In this document: piece by piece, positions 51,825-60,331 of the stretch
Position numbering within the stretch: the first letter of the stretch is position 1
Layout of the letters: every line of letters begins with the position of its first letter
From: Mesorhizobium shangrilense
Lineage (GTDB): Bacteria > Pseudomonadota > Alphaproteobacteria > Rhizobiales > Rhizobiaceae
Reading direction: 5' to 3'
Assembly: GCF_028826155.1 (NCBI RefSeq)
Contig: NZ_JAQGPN010000001.1
Span: forward strand, 1,865,501 to 1,929,500
Length of the DNA: 64,000 bases
Program-made: the position numbers and the translations under genes
The notes under the pieces: generated by a model
What the model saw: the letters and a program-made list of their open reading frames with translations, nothing else
What the model was told of the DNA's origin: nothing
Database searches by the model: none

Positions 51825-53111
51825 TCAGTCGGTCAGGCCGTAAAGCTGCTTGCGAAAGCCGGCCTTGTCCTTGAGATACGTGGTTTTCAGCACGTCGACA
51901 ACATGGCTGCGCCAGGGCTCGGCGAAGGTTTTGTAATCCCTGTAGAAGCCCTGCTTGTTGAAGATGTAGCGTGAGACGAAGTCGAACGGCACGAAGTCCG
52001 AGATCAACCGGTTGGTCAGCCAGGCGTCCGGATGGTTCGGCTTGGCCCGCACCAGGAGGAAGCGGTGCTCCGGCAACACATCCTCGAGCTTCAGCTGGCC
52101 GTATCGGGCGATGTCACGCTTGGCGGCGTTCAGGAACGGAAAGGTGCCCTCGCGCTTGATCAGGGCGGCATTGGAGTGGATCCAGGTCTGCAGCCACACC
52201 TTGTCGAGCTTGGAGATGTCACGTTCCGGTTCGGCCTTGTGGATCAGGTCGCGCACCAGCATCTCGGCCCGATGCTCGAGATAGTCCGACGTCTCGATCC
52301 ATGACGCGCGGGGCAATTCCACGCGGCCGGTCGAGGCGAGGAAGCGGAACACCCGGTCGGCGTCGTTGAGCGACAGGTAGCTCACCTGCCAGGGCCGCGA
52401 GCGGCGAAAGCCCGGCGCGCTGGGATTGGCGATCACCGTCGTCACGTCCTTGTCGACGAAGATGTAGACGCCGCCGAAGTGGCTGGTCCAGAAGGCGTTG
52501 TGGCGGAAGATGACCTGGTCCGGCACCAACGCGTTTTCGCGGATGTCGCCGCAGACCTTGGCGAGATCGACCATGCGGTTGAGCATGTCGTTGTCGCGCC
52601 AGGCGTCCGGCTCCTGCTTCAGGCGATCGACCAGCGTGCCGAGCTCGGCCGCCTTGCCGAGCACGTCCTCCGCCGAGAGCACGCGGAACGCCACCTGCTG
52701 GATCGACAGAAGGTCCTCGATGGTCTCGACCTTGGAGACCGAGTCCTCGATCTCGCCGTATATGACGTCCTTGATGGTCAGCGCGTCCACGGCGCGCTGG
52801 TTGGCGGTCATGAACTCGTAGAGAAGCTGCGAGGTGTTGGAGAAGGCTGTGTGCACCACCGGCAGGTCGATCTGCTCGGGCGTCAGGATGATGAAGCGGC
52901 GGTTGACCTCGTTGGGGTCGAGGTACTGCACGTCGCCGAGTTCCTCCGCGACCTGCGGCGAGAAGCCGGTGCGGTCGATCTCGAACTTCTCGAGCTTGGT
53001 GGGCTTCAAACCGAACGCCACCAGCGCCTTGTTGTAGCGCTCGATCAGGTGCTTCTGATCGACCGGCAGCAGGCGGCCGTAGATCAGCTCATTGTCGCGC
53101 AGGAGGTCCAT
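51825..53111 (-). CDS. DUF6638-type cytoplasmic protein
   Basis: A 428-residue soluble protein from ATG 53111 (MDLLRDNELIYGRLLPVDQ); a longer frame overlaps vapC and is rejected. No signal peptide, membrane helix or known catalytic motif is visible. I assign DUF6638 from memory of Rhizobiales annotation, so the family name is tentative. It lies 13 bases after vapC and 32 before DUF2333, inside the operon. Confidence 0.75.
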   Translation of the reverse strand: MDLLRDNELIYGRLLPVDQKHLIERYNKALVAFGLKPTKLEKFEIDRTGFSPQVAEELGDVQYLDPNEVNRRFIILTPEQIDLPVVHTAFSNTSQLLYEFMTANQRAVDALTIKDVIYGEIEDSVSKVETIEDLLSIQQVAFRVLSAEDVLGKAAELGTLVDRLKQEPDAWRDNDMLNRMVDLAKVCGDIRENALVPDQVIFRHNAFWTSHFGGVYIFVDKDVTTVIANPSAPGFRRSRPWQVSYLSLNDADRVFRFLASTGRVELPRASWIETSDYLEHRAEMLVRDLIHKAEPERDISKLDKVWLQTWIHSNAALIKREGTFPFLNAAKRDIARYGQLKLEDVLPEHRFLLVRAKPNHPDAWLTNRLISDFVPFDFVSRYIFNKQGFYRDYKTFAEPWRSHVVDVLKTTYLKDKAGFRKQLYGLTD

Positions 53112-53124
53112 TGGTGCCTGTCGC

Positions 53125-53535
53125 CTATTGTACAGCCAACGCAACGCCGATTCGCCGTGCAGCAACGGCCAACGCCTTGTCGAATGTCGCCAGCGGCAGG
53201 CGCTTGCGCCGAGCGAGTTCCAAGTAAATCGCATCGTATACGGTGAGCGTGTGGCTTTCCGCCAGATCGATCGCTACGCCTATTCTTTCGGGATCGGCCT
53301 GCTCATGCGCCAACTGAAGAGTTTCGATGAAACCGATAGCGTCGTCACGACCAACCTTGTCGATTCTGCCGCGTCGGCCAGCCATGACGAGGCCGTTGGC
53401 GAACTCCGCCCGGAATGTGAAGGGCACGTGGCCACCTTCACGCATGACCTGATCGAGGATGGAATCGGCCTGTGCGCTGCGCTCGTCTATCAGCGTCCAG
53501 GCCATGGCCATGGAATTGTCGACGACAATCGTCAA
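53125..53535 (-). CDS. vapC: PIN-domain ribonuclease toxin (VapC-like)
   Basis: A 136-residue PIN domain with the acidic metal-binding set Asp6, Glu44, Asp101 and Asp119 (VVDNS, FRAEFANGL, TVYDAIYLELA, ATFDKAL). It should cleave RNA when freed from its antitoxin. The start overlaps the antitoxin stop by 4 bases. It lies between the AAA+ and DUF6638 genes on the same strand. Confidence 0.92.
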   Translation of the reverse strand: MTIVVDNSMAMAWTLIDERSAQADSILDQVMREGGHVPFTFRAEFANGLVMAGRRGRIDKVGRDDAIGFIETLQLAHEQADPERIGVAIDLAESHTLTVYDAIYLELARRKRLPLATFDKALAVAARRIGVALAVQ

Positions 53536-53774
53536 TAGCGCCGACCCTCGTTGACAAGATCCTTCAAGCTTTCGGGACCAGGGTTGCTCCGCGCCCGAAT
53601 GGCGCGCAGTCCTTCAGCCGCACGGCGTGCTGCTTCCAGATCTCGACCTCCTGCCGGCACCAGTCGCGCCACCGGTTTCCCGTTGCGCGTAATCTCGATC
53701 TCCTCACCCTCCTGCACGAGATCGATAAGTGCGCTCAGTCTGTTTTTTGCTTCAAACGTCCCGACTTGCCGCAT
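53532..53774 (-). CDS. vapB: Phd/VapB-family antitoxin
   Basis: An 80-residue Phd/YefM-type antitoxin: VGTFEAKNRLSALIDLVQEGEEIEI and TRNGKPVARLVP form the DNA-binding fold, and the basic, flexible C terminus (about 45-80) should block the PIN toxin. ATG 53774 has GAGGG upstream. It likely represses its own operon through the palindrome just upstream. Confidence 0.92.
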   Translation of the reverse strand: MRQVGTFEAKNRLSALIDLVQEGEEIEITRNGKPVARLVPAGGRDLEAARRAAEGLRAIRARSNPGPESLKDLVNEGRRY

Positions 53775-53784
53775 ACGACCCTCT

Positions 53785-53831
53785 GCTAAGCTAGCTTAGC
53801 TATATATACAGGTTGGTGGCCGCTTGTTCAA
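53785..53831 (-). promoter_or_regulatory. vapBC promoter and palindromic operator
   Basis: On the minus strand TTGAAC (53826-53831), a 17-base spacer and TATATA (53803-53808) form a good promoter. Directly after the -10 lies GCTAAGCTAGCTTAGC, a perfect 16-bp palindrome (53785-53800), placed where a bound VapBC complex would block initiation. Confidence 0.7.
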
Positions 53832-53834
53832 CAT

Positions 53835-55745
53835 TCACGCATTCCACAGCCCCTTCTGCTTCAGCTCCTCCATCTCACGCGCCGCCCGCTCGCGCAGGCG
53901 CGCGTCGCGCAGCAGTTTCTGGACCGCGGAGTCGTCGGCGCGGTCGGAATAGCGGAATTCGGAGTCGGCGTAGCGGTTGATCTCCTGCATGACCATCGTC
54001 ATGTCGAACGGCCCGCGCAGTTCCTCCACCATCGCCTTCTTCTCGTCGTAGGGCTTGTGCATGAAGGTTTCGGGCTTCTCGAACCAGTCGTCGGGCAGCT
54101 CGATGTCCATGGCGCGCATCTTGATGGCATCGGTGACGTTCTTGATCGCGCGGCCGGTGAAGCGCGGCTCCGCCTCCTTGATGGTGTGGAGGTATTCGCC
54201 GATGTCGGCCAGCGTCTTCGGCGCGCCGTTCTCATTCATGAAGCGATCATAGACCTTCATCAGGCCGTCCTCGTGCGGCTTCGCGTGGCTCTCATAGGCC
54301 GTGTCGACCGCGCGCTGGATCTCCTGCGCGGCATAGAGCTCGTGGTCGCCGAGCGGGATCTGGTGGTTCTTTCCGGCGAGCAGGACAAAAATGTCGATGT
54401 AGTCCTCGCGGGTCTGCGGACCGTCGACCAGCCAGCGCGCGCCAGCCCGCTGGCGCAGCGCGTCGTCGACATTCTCCGGATAGTTGGAGAACATGCCGAA
54501 GGAGCAGTTGCCGCGCACCACCGTCATGGCGCCCGAGAAGGCGGCCATGAGTACGCCGGTGATCTCGTGCTGGCCGGCCGAGGCGCGGTCGTCCGAGCGC
54601 TTGGCCGCCACCTGGTCGATGTCGTCTATGGTGCCGAAGCCGATGGCGCGTGGATTGAGCACGTTGTCGATGAAGGCGCGGCAGTTCTGGCCCGACTTGC
54701 CCTGGTAGGAAGAGATCTGGTCGACGCCAAAATTCTCGTAGTGGAACGGGTAGCCGGCGACCTGGCAGTAGTCGTTGACCAGCCCTGCGATCATCTGGAT
54801 CAGCGTCGTCTTTCCGGTGCCCGGCGCGCCGTCGCCGATGAAGGTGAAGAGGAAGCCGCCGAGCTCCACGAAAGGGTTCATCTGGCGGTCGAAGTCATAG
54901 GCCATCAGCATCTTGGCCAGTTTCACCGACTGATATTTTGCGATGTGGTTGCCGACGACCTCTTCCGGCTTCTTGAAGGTCATCACCAGCGGCTTGGATT
55001 TCTTGCCGGGGGCGACATCAAAGCCGTCGAGGGTGAAGTCGTCCGCGTCGATGCGGATGTGGGCGTTCTCGAACGTGCCGAGGCCGTCGAACCGGCCTTT
55101 TCGCGTCAACAGCCCTTCGATGGCGACCCGGGCGAAGGCATCGGCGCGGGTCATCAGCTCGGCGTCGTCCTTGGCGCCGGCGATCGCGCGGTCGAGGCCG
55201 GCGACCATCGACTTCAGCGCGTCCTGCGCCGTGTCGAACAGGAAGTCGGGCTCGGCGATGTCGTTCGGCGGCTCGCCCTCCGAGTCGATGAGCTGCGACA
55301 GATACGAGGCGAACGAGAACGCCGAGACATAAGCGGAGGCGCTGAGCAGTTTCTTGAACAGCGTCGCCTCTTCGCCTTCGAGCGGCGCACGTGCGTTCCT
55401 GGCCTGCAGGCTCTCCAGCTCGCTGCCGCGCGCAAAAACGTCGGCGATGGCAAGCGCCACCGCCAGCCCGCGCCGGGCGCGGTAGAGCAGGGCGTGCTGG
55501 CCGATCCCCATGAGCTGGTCGTCTGGCCTGACCGCCATGACGGTTTTCGTCAGCTCGACCTCGCGGGTCCTGCGCACCGCGCCGGTGGAGACGGTCGAGA
55601 CGAAGCGGCGGCCGGTGCCGGCCAGCGGCGTGGCCGACTGGGCCGACGCATCCTCCAGCACGACGATGCGGGTGATCATCGACTGCGCCGTTGCGCGATG
55701 CTTCTCGATGTCGGCTTCGGGGATCGTGGTCAGGCCAGCGTCCAT
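53835..55745 (-). CDS. AAA+ ATPase of an uncharacterised membrane system
   Basis: A 636-residue protein. The N-terminal 250 residues are helical and carry no known domain. The AAA+ core has Walker A GAPGTGKT at 306-313, a Walker B-like IGFGTIDDID near 368-377 and an arginine-finger-like VDDALRQRAGARWLVDG. A C-terminal helical lid follows (FTGRAIKNVTDAIKMRAMDIELPDDW). The conserved HYENFGVDQISSYQGKSGQNCRAF segment is distinctive. Its substrate is unknown. It sits in a tight leftward run with coiled-coil and membrane proteins, as a motor or remodeller would. Confidence 0.85.
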   Translation of the reverse strand: MDAGLTTIPEADIEKHRATAQSMITRIVVLEDASAQSATPLAGTGRRFVSTVSTGAVRRTREVELTKTVMAVRPDDQLMGIGQHALLYRARRGLAVALAIADVFARGSELESLQARNARAPLEGEEATLFKKLLSASAYVSAFSFASYLSQLIDSEGEPPNDIAEPDFLFDTAQDALKSMVAGLDRAIAGAKDDAELMTRADAFARVAIEGLLTRKGRFDGLGTFENAHIRIDADDFTLDGFDVAPGKKSKPLVMTFKKPEEVVGNHIAKYQSVKLAKMLMAYDFDRQMNPFVELGGFLFTFIGDGAPGTGKTTLIQMIAGLVNDYCQVAGYPFHYENFGVDQISSYQGKSGQNCRAFIDNVLNPRAIGFGTIDDIDQVAAKRSDDRASAGQHEITGVLMAAFSGAMTVVRGNCSFGMFSNYPENVDDALRQRAGARWLVDGPQTREDYIDIFVLLAGKNHQIPLGDHELYAAQEIQRAVDTAYESHAKPHEDGLMKVYDRFMNENGAPKTLADIGEYLHTIKEAEPRFTGRAIKNVTDAIKMRAMDIELPDDWFEKPETFMHKPYDEKKAMVEELRGPFDMTMVMQEINRYADSEFRYSDRADDSAVQKLLRDARLRERAAREMEELKQKGLWNA

Positions 55746-55838
55746 GGGGTTTCCTCGAAACGGGGGATGAACCAGGCTGAAGGGACGCGAGGGGCAGCCG
55801 AGACAGAGAGGGGGGCGACGATTGCTGTGCCTCGGGCG

Positions 55839-56987
55839 CTACACATCGCTGATCACCTGTCCCTTGGACAGAATGTGCACTTTGTAGCCCTCAAAAATCT
55901 TCTGCGCCTCGCCGGCCGCATAGAGCGCCTGATAGGCCTCGTGCGGGATGAGCGCGTGCTTCTCGTAGCTCGATACGCCCTGGCGCGCGGCCTCGAGGTC
56001 GTCGGTGTTGATGTGGAACTCCTGCGTCGCCTTCTCGCTGGAGAAGAGCCCCCGACGGCCGGGCTTCTCGGCCTTGGAAAACACCTCCTGGATGGTCCAG
56101 GTGAGTAGCCAGGCGTTCTCTGTTCTGCGCACCTTCGACAGCACCTCCGTGACCGTCGAATTGTTTTCGGTGATACCGGCCGAATAGAACGGCCCCAGCA
56201 CGACGCGCCGCAGCTGCTTCGGATGCAGGGTCTCGAAATCCTTGTCGAGATTGGTGGCGATTGTCACCGGCGAGAGCGTGTAGGCCGAGTTCTTCTCGGT
56301 GAAGGCGTCGAACTGATGGGCAAGCTCGGGATTGAGCAGGCCATCGACGGGAAGGGGGATGTGGAGCCCCTCGTTCATCTTGCCGGTCTTCTGGTCGACG
56401 ATCTGGCGCACCATCGAGTCCGACGAGTCCTCGATCGTCGCCATGTAGATCAGCGGCAGGTTCGCGGTGCCGTCGAAGGCGGCCCAATGCACCAGATAGA
56501 AGGGACGCATGTTCTCCGGATTGACCGAGACGTTTGCGGTCTGGGCCAGCATGAACGGGCCGAACTGGTCGTCGTCCTTGATGCCCTCCAGGTAGAGCCG
56601 CTCGGCCATCGACTTCTGCAGTGCGTCGGGGAATTCCTTGTGGCGCAGGATGAAATCGGCCATCTCTGCGCGGATCGTGGCGGCGTCCGGGATGTTGGCA
56701 ATGCGCTGTTCCGCCTGCCGCCGGTCGTTCTCCAGCTCGAGCACGTTCTGGAACACCGGGAAGCCGCTTTCGGCCCGCGAGATCCTGAAGCGGTCCATGA
56801 AGGCCAGCCGGTTTCGCCAGCTTTCGAACGAGGCCTCCAGCCGCGAGATGTACTCGGCCACGATCCCGGCGACGATCCCATGCCGATAGAGCGGCGAGCG
56901 GTCGTCGCGCATGAATATCTCGAGGCCGCTCAGCGCTGCCGCGATGGCGTCGAAATAGCGTGCCGCTGCGTCGGTCTCAGCGTTCAT
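55839..56987 (-). CDS. Conserved hypothetical protein of the AAA+ module
   Basis: A 382-residue soluble protein with no recognised domain. The N-terminal part is helical (YISRLEASFESWRNRLAFMDRF), the C-terminal part mixed (FGPFMLAQTANVSVNPENMRPFYLVHWAAFDGTANLPLIYMATIEDSSD). No catalytic motif, signal peptide or membrane helix is visible. It lies 43 bases after the coiled-coil gene and 93 before the AAA+ gene, so a shared role is likely. Confidence 0.75.
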   Translation of the reverse strand: MNAETDAAARYFDAIAAALSGLEIFMRDDRSPLYRHGIVAGIVAEYISRLEASFESWRNRLAFMDRFRISRAESGFPVFQNVLELENDRRQAEQRIANIPDAATIRAEMADFILRHKEFPDALQKSMAERLYLEGIKDDDQFGPFMLAQTANVSVNPENMRPFYLVHWAAFDGTANLPLIYMATIEDSSDSMVRQIVDQKTGKMNEGLHIPLPVDGLLNPELAHQFDAFTEKNSAYTLSPVTIATNLDKDFETLHPKQLRRVVLGPFYSAGITENNSTVTEVLSKVRRTENAWLLTWTIQEVFSKAEKPGRRGLFSSEKATQEFHINTDDLEAARQGVSSYEKHALIPHEAYQALYAAGEAQKIFEGYKVHILSKGQVISDV

Positions 56988-57030
56988 GTCGGCGGACCTG
57001 CAAGGACGGTCGTTTCACGCGGGCAGGGCG

Positions 57031-58119
57031 TCAGCTCTGCACGTAATCCGAGGCGTTGTGCTTCCTCAGCACCTCGTCGAAGCGTCGGGCGAAGGCGTCG
57101 TCGGCCAGTTTCTTGCGACGCTGGATGTCGGCCGTCGCGACCATGTTCTTCTCGTGCAATTCGAGCAGGTCGCCGATGTGCTTCTGCGCGGCGGCGCCGA
57201 TGCCGGCCATGGTTTCCTCGGCCGTCGTGTCGACCTTCGAGCCCAGCGTGTTGATCTTGTGCGCGACATCCTGCTGCGCGGCCGTCTTCAGCGAGTCCTC
57301 CAGCGCCTTGTAGAGGACGATGCGCTGCTCGGTGTCGATGGTCAGCTTGTTGATCAGCGTGTTCTGCGCGGCGATCTGGTTGTTGAGCGAATCGACGAAG
57401 GTCTGGAACATCGAGGTGTAGCGCTCCAGCGTCTGGCTCTCGGCCAGAAGTTCCTGCTCCTTCGCCTGCTTCTCGTTGTATTCGGTGGCGAGTTTGGAGC
57501 GCTCGCCCTCAAGCTCGGTCCGCTCCTTCTGGCTGGTGGAGGCGGCGATCTTGTTCTCGATGTCGAGCAGCAGCGGGTTGAGTTCCTCGATGCGCTTCTG
57601 GGTCGCCATGAGGTTCTCCATCGTCGTCTTCCGGCGCTCGATGACCTGGCGCAGGCTCGTTTCCGACGTCTTGTAGCGCGATTCCAGGACCTGTTTCTGC
57701 GCCTTGAGGATGCCGACGATGGTGTCGGACTTCGACAGCAGCTCTTGCAGGTTTCCGGCAAGCGACATGTTGCGCACCCGGTCGGTGCGCATGCGCTGCT
57801 TGGTTCCCGGGGAGAAGATGCCGATAAAGATCTCCCAGCCGGTGAAACTCTTCATGCTTTCGAACTCGGCGCCGAAGACATTGGTGGCGTCCTCCAGCCC
57901 GATGATGAGGTCGGCAATGTTGCCTTCCATCACTTTCTGCTGCTTGATGACGTCCTCTATGCGGGCGTTCTCGATGTCGAAATTGACGTCGCCGATCGTC
58001 TTGTCGGAGGTGGCGAGGGTTTCGAGAACGGTGCCCGACTGCTCGATCTTGGAACGCATGTTCTCGACGACCTGCTTCGTCTTGGCGATCTCCTGATCGA
58101 AATTCTGCAGCGTTGCCAT
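57031..58119 (-). CDS. Long coiled-coil protein of the AAA+ module
   Basis: A 362-residue, highly charged helical protein from ATG 58119; a longer frame to 58212 is rejected. Heptad-like stretches cover about 1-90 and 120-300 (KRIEELNPLLLDIENKIAASTSQKERTELEGERSKL). It has no membrane helix. Its layout recalls TelA-like (toxic anion resistance) helical proteins, but I see no decisive motif, so that is only a possibility. It is the first gene of the leftward run. Confidence 0.75.
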   Translation of the reverse strand: MATLQNFDQEIAKTKQVVENMRSKIEQSGTVLETLATSDKTIGDVNFDIENARIEDVIKQQKVMEGNIADLIIGLEDATNVFGAEFESMKSFTGWEIFIGIFSPGTKQRMRTDRVRNMSLAGNLQELLSKSDTIVGILKAQKQVLESRYKTSETSLRQVIERRKTTMENLMATQKRIEELNPLLLDIENKIAASTSQKERTELEGERSKLATEYNEKQAKEQELLAESQTLERYTSMFQTFVDSLNNQIAAQNTLINKLTIDTEQRIVLYKALEDSLKTAAQQDVAHKINTLGSKVDTTAEETMAGIGAAAQKHIGDLLELHEKNMVATADIQRRKKLADDAFARRFDEVLRKHNASDYVQS

Positions 58120-58428
58120 CGAGGTTCTCCAGCCAGTGTTCCGCCTACCGTGGGGCGCGAATATAGGAGCCTCAAATGGCGATTGAAAGTCGCGGCCCCC
58201 CAAGTTTTGCAACCGCAGCGTTTCGGATTGGCGGGTCTGGTGCGACTTCTCGCGGCAGGTTCTGGGCGCAAATTGGCCGCGCGATGTCGCAACCAGAAAA
58301 CCGTTTGACGCTAAGCCTTTGCCGCTGCGCTTGAAAGCAGTGCAAAATGATGTTTGTTTTCAGCAATCGGACGCGGCAAAGGCTCGATGAGCGCGCGTCG
58401 CACCACGAATCACAATGGGAGAAACATC
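58120..58428. promoter_or_regulatory. Divergent region between the AAA+ module and choX
   Basis: 309 bases without a gene, serving as promoter region for both directions. The choX-proximal end is AT rich around 58340-58370, with TTGAAA at 58332-58337 as a possible -35, but no convincing -10 pair was found. Confidence 0.4.
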
Positions 58429-59376
58429 ATGCTGCGTTTGAACAAGCTGGCTGCCGGGTGCGCCCTGGCGGCGGCGCTCTATTCGGGCGCTGCGTCCGCC
58501 GCCGATCCCGAAGCCTGCAAGGCGGTCCGCTTTGCCGATGTGGGCTGGACCGACATCACGGCGACCACCGCGACCGCATCCGTCATCCTGGAGGCGCTCG
58601 GCTACGCGCCTGACGTGCAGGTGCTCTCGGTGCCGGTCACCTACACCTCGCTCAAGAACAAGGATGTCGACGTCTTCCTCGGCAACTGGATGCCGACCAT
58701 GGAAGCCGACATCAAGCCGTATCTCGAGGACAAGACGGTCGAATCCATCACCACCAATCTAGAAGGCGCCAAGTACACGCTTGCCGTGCCCACCTACACC
58801 TACGAGGCCGGCCTGAAGAGCTTCGCCGACATCGCGAAATTCAAGGACAAGCTCGGCAACAAGATCTATGGCATCGAGGCCGGCAACGACGGCAACCGGC
58901 TGATCCTCGACATGATTTCCGGCAACAAGTTCGACCTCTCGGGGTTCGAGCTTGTGGAAAGCTCCGAGGCCGGCATGTTGGCCGCCGTCCAGAAGGCCTC
59001 CGGCTCCAAGGAAGACGTCGTGTTTCTCGGCTGGGAGCCGCACCCGATGAACGCGGCGATCGACATGCAGTACCTGTCCGGCGGGGACGAGGTGTTCGGT
59101 CCCAACTTCGGCGGCGCCACCGTGCTGACCAACGTACGCGCCGGCTACCTCACCGAATGCCCGAACGTCGGAACGTTCGTGAAGAACCTCGTCTTCTCGC
59201 TCGACATGGAGAACGAGATCATGGGCGCCATCCTCAATGACGGGGCTGACCCGAAGGCCGCGGCGACGGCCTGGCTGAAGAAGAACCCGGATGCCGTCAC
59301 GCCGTGGCTCAACGGCGTCACCACCTTCGACGGCGGCGATGCCGCGGCGGCCGTGAAAACCGCACTCGGCAGCTGA
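58429..59376 (+). CDS. choX: Choline-type ABC transporter substrate-binding protein
   Basis: A 315-residue periplasmic binding protein (OpuAC family). ATG 58429 follows GGGAGAAA at 58418-58425. The signal peptide ends near ASA/A (residue 25). ADVGWTDITATTA, FLGNWMPTMEADIKPYL, VFLGWEPHPMN and the closing helices match ChoX of rhizobia, which binds choline by an aromatic box. Its genes choW and choV follow. Glycine betaine or proline binding is a less likely alternative. Confidence 0.9.
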   Translation: MLRLNKLAAGCALAAALYSGAASAADPEACKAVRFADVGWTDITATTATASVILEALGYAPDVQVLSVPVTYTSLKNKDVDVFLGNWMPTMEADIKPYLEDKTVESITTNLEGAKYTLAVPTYTYEAGLKSFADIAKFKDKLGNKIYGIEAGNDGNRLILDMISGNKFDLSGFELVESSEAGMLAAVQKASGSKEDVVFLGWEPHPMNAAIDMQYLSGGDEVFGPNFGGATVLTNVRAGYLTECPNVGTFVKNLVFSLDMENEIMGAILNDGADPKAAATAWLKKNPDAVTPWLNGVTTFDGGDAAAAVKTALGS

Positions 59377-59398
59377 GGCGCCGGACGCGCCGTGCTAT

Positions 59399-59430
59399 GA
59401 AGGCGGCCTGTGTCACGAGGCCGCCTTTTT
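59399..59430 (+). terminator. Attenuating terminator between choX and choW
   Basis: A 10-bp stem (AAGGCGGCCT at 59400-59409, complement at 59418-59427) followed by Ts to 59430. It lies inside the operon, so it should make choX transcripts more abundant than choWV, as usual for binding proteins. Confidence 0.8.
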
Positions 59431-59476
59431 CATGGGCCGCCGGGTTCGGTGGCTCAGCAACTGAGGGGAGCGAGCA

Positions 59477-60331
59477 ATGGATCCGGTTTCGGAACTGATC
59501 GCCAGCGCGAAGATACCAATCGGGCGATGGGGGAAGGCGTTCTTCGACTTCCTGACCACCAACTTCGAATGGTTCTTCGATTCGATCGCTGACGGCCTGA
59601 CGGTCGTGCTGGAAGGGCTCGTCGGCATCCTGCTGTGGTTTCCTCCCTTCGCGGTCGTCGCCGCGGTCGCGCTTCTGGCCCTGTATCTGCAGCGCTCGCT
59701 CAAGCTCGCAGTCGGCGTTGCCATCGGGCTTCTCTTCATCATCAACCAGGGCCTGTGGAAGGAGACCGTCGAGACGCTGGTGCTGGTCGTCGCAGCGGCA
59801 ACCGCCTCCATGGCGATCGGCGTGCCCATCGGCATCTGGGCCGCGCATAACGAGCGGGGTTACCGCTTCCTCCAGCCCATCCTCGATCTGATGCAGACGA
59901 TGCCGACCTTCGTCTATCTGATCCCGGTGCTAATCCTGTTCGGCCTCGGCATCGCACCGGGCCTGATCGTGACGGTGATTTTCGCTGCGCCGGCCCCGAT
60001 CCGGCTGACTTACCTCGGCATTACCTCGGTGCCGAAGCCCATGCTCGAGGCGGGCGAGGCGTTCGGCGCCACCAAGCGGCAGCTGCTCTGGAAGGTCGAG
60101 CTGCCCTCGGCCCTGCCCACCATCATGGCGGGCCTCACCCAGTGCATCATGCTCTGTCTGTCGATGGTGGTGATCGCGGCGCTGATCGGCGCCAACGGCC
60201 TCGGCAAGCCGGTGGTGCGCGCGCTGAACTCGGTCAACATCCCGCTCGGCCTCGAGGCCGGCTTGGCAATCGTCGTGCTTGCCATCATCCTCGATCGCAT
60301 GAGCCGCGTCCGCACGGGAGGAGCCCGATGA
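59477..60331 (+). CDS. choW: Choline ABC transporter permease
   Basis: A 284-residue permease with about six membrane helices and the transport signature in the cytoplasmic loop (EAGEAFGATKRQLLWKVELPSALPTIMAGL). The N terminus is amphipathic. It pairs with ChoV as a dimer and receives choline from ChoX. It overlaps choV by ATGA. Confidence 0.93.
   Translation: MDPVSELIASAKIPIGRWGKAFFDFLTTNFEWFFDSIADGLTVVLEGLVGILLWFPPFAVVAAVALLALYLQRSLKLAVGVAIGLLFIINQGLWKETVETLVLVVAAATASMAIGVPIGIWAAHNERGYRFLQPILDLMQTMPTFVYLIPVLILFGLGIAPGLIVTVIFAAPAPIRLTYLGITSVPKPMLEAGEAFGATKRQLLWKVELPSALPTIMAGLTQCIMLCLSMVVIAALIGANGLGKPVVRALNSVNIPLGLEAGLAIVVLAIILDRMSRVRTGGAR

Noticed and set aside
54057-56108. Plus-strand open frame of 683 codons
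   Set aside because: It is antisense to the AAA+ gene and part of the next gene, with a low-complexity Arg/Val/Asp product.
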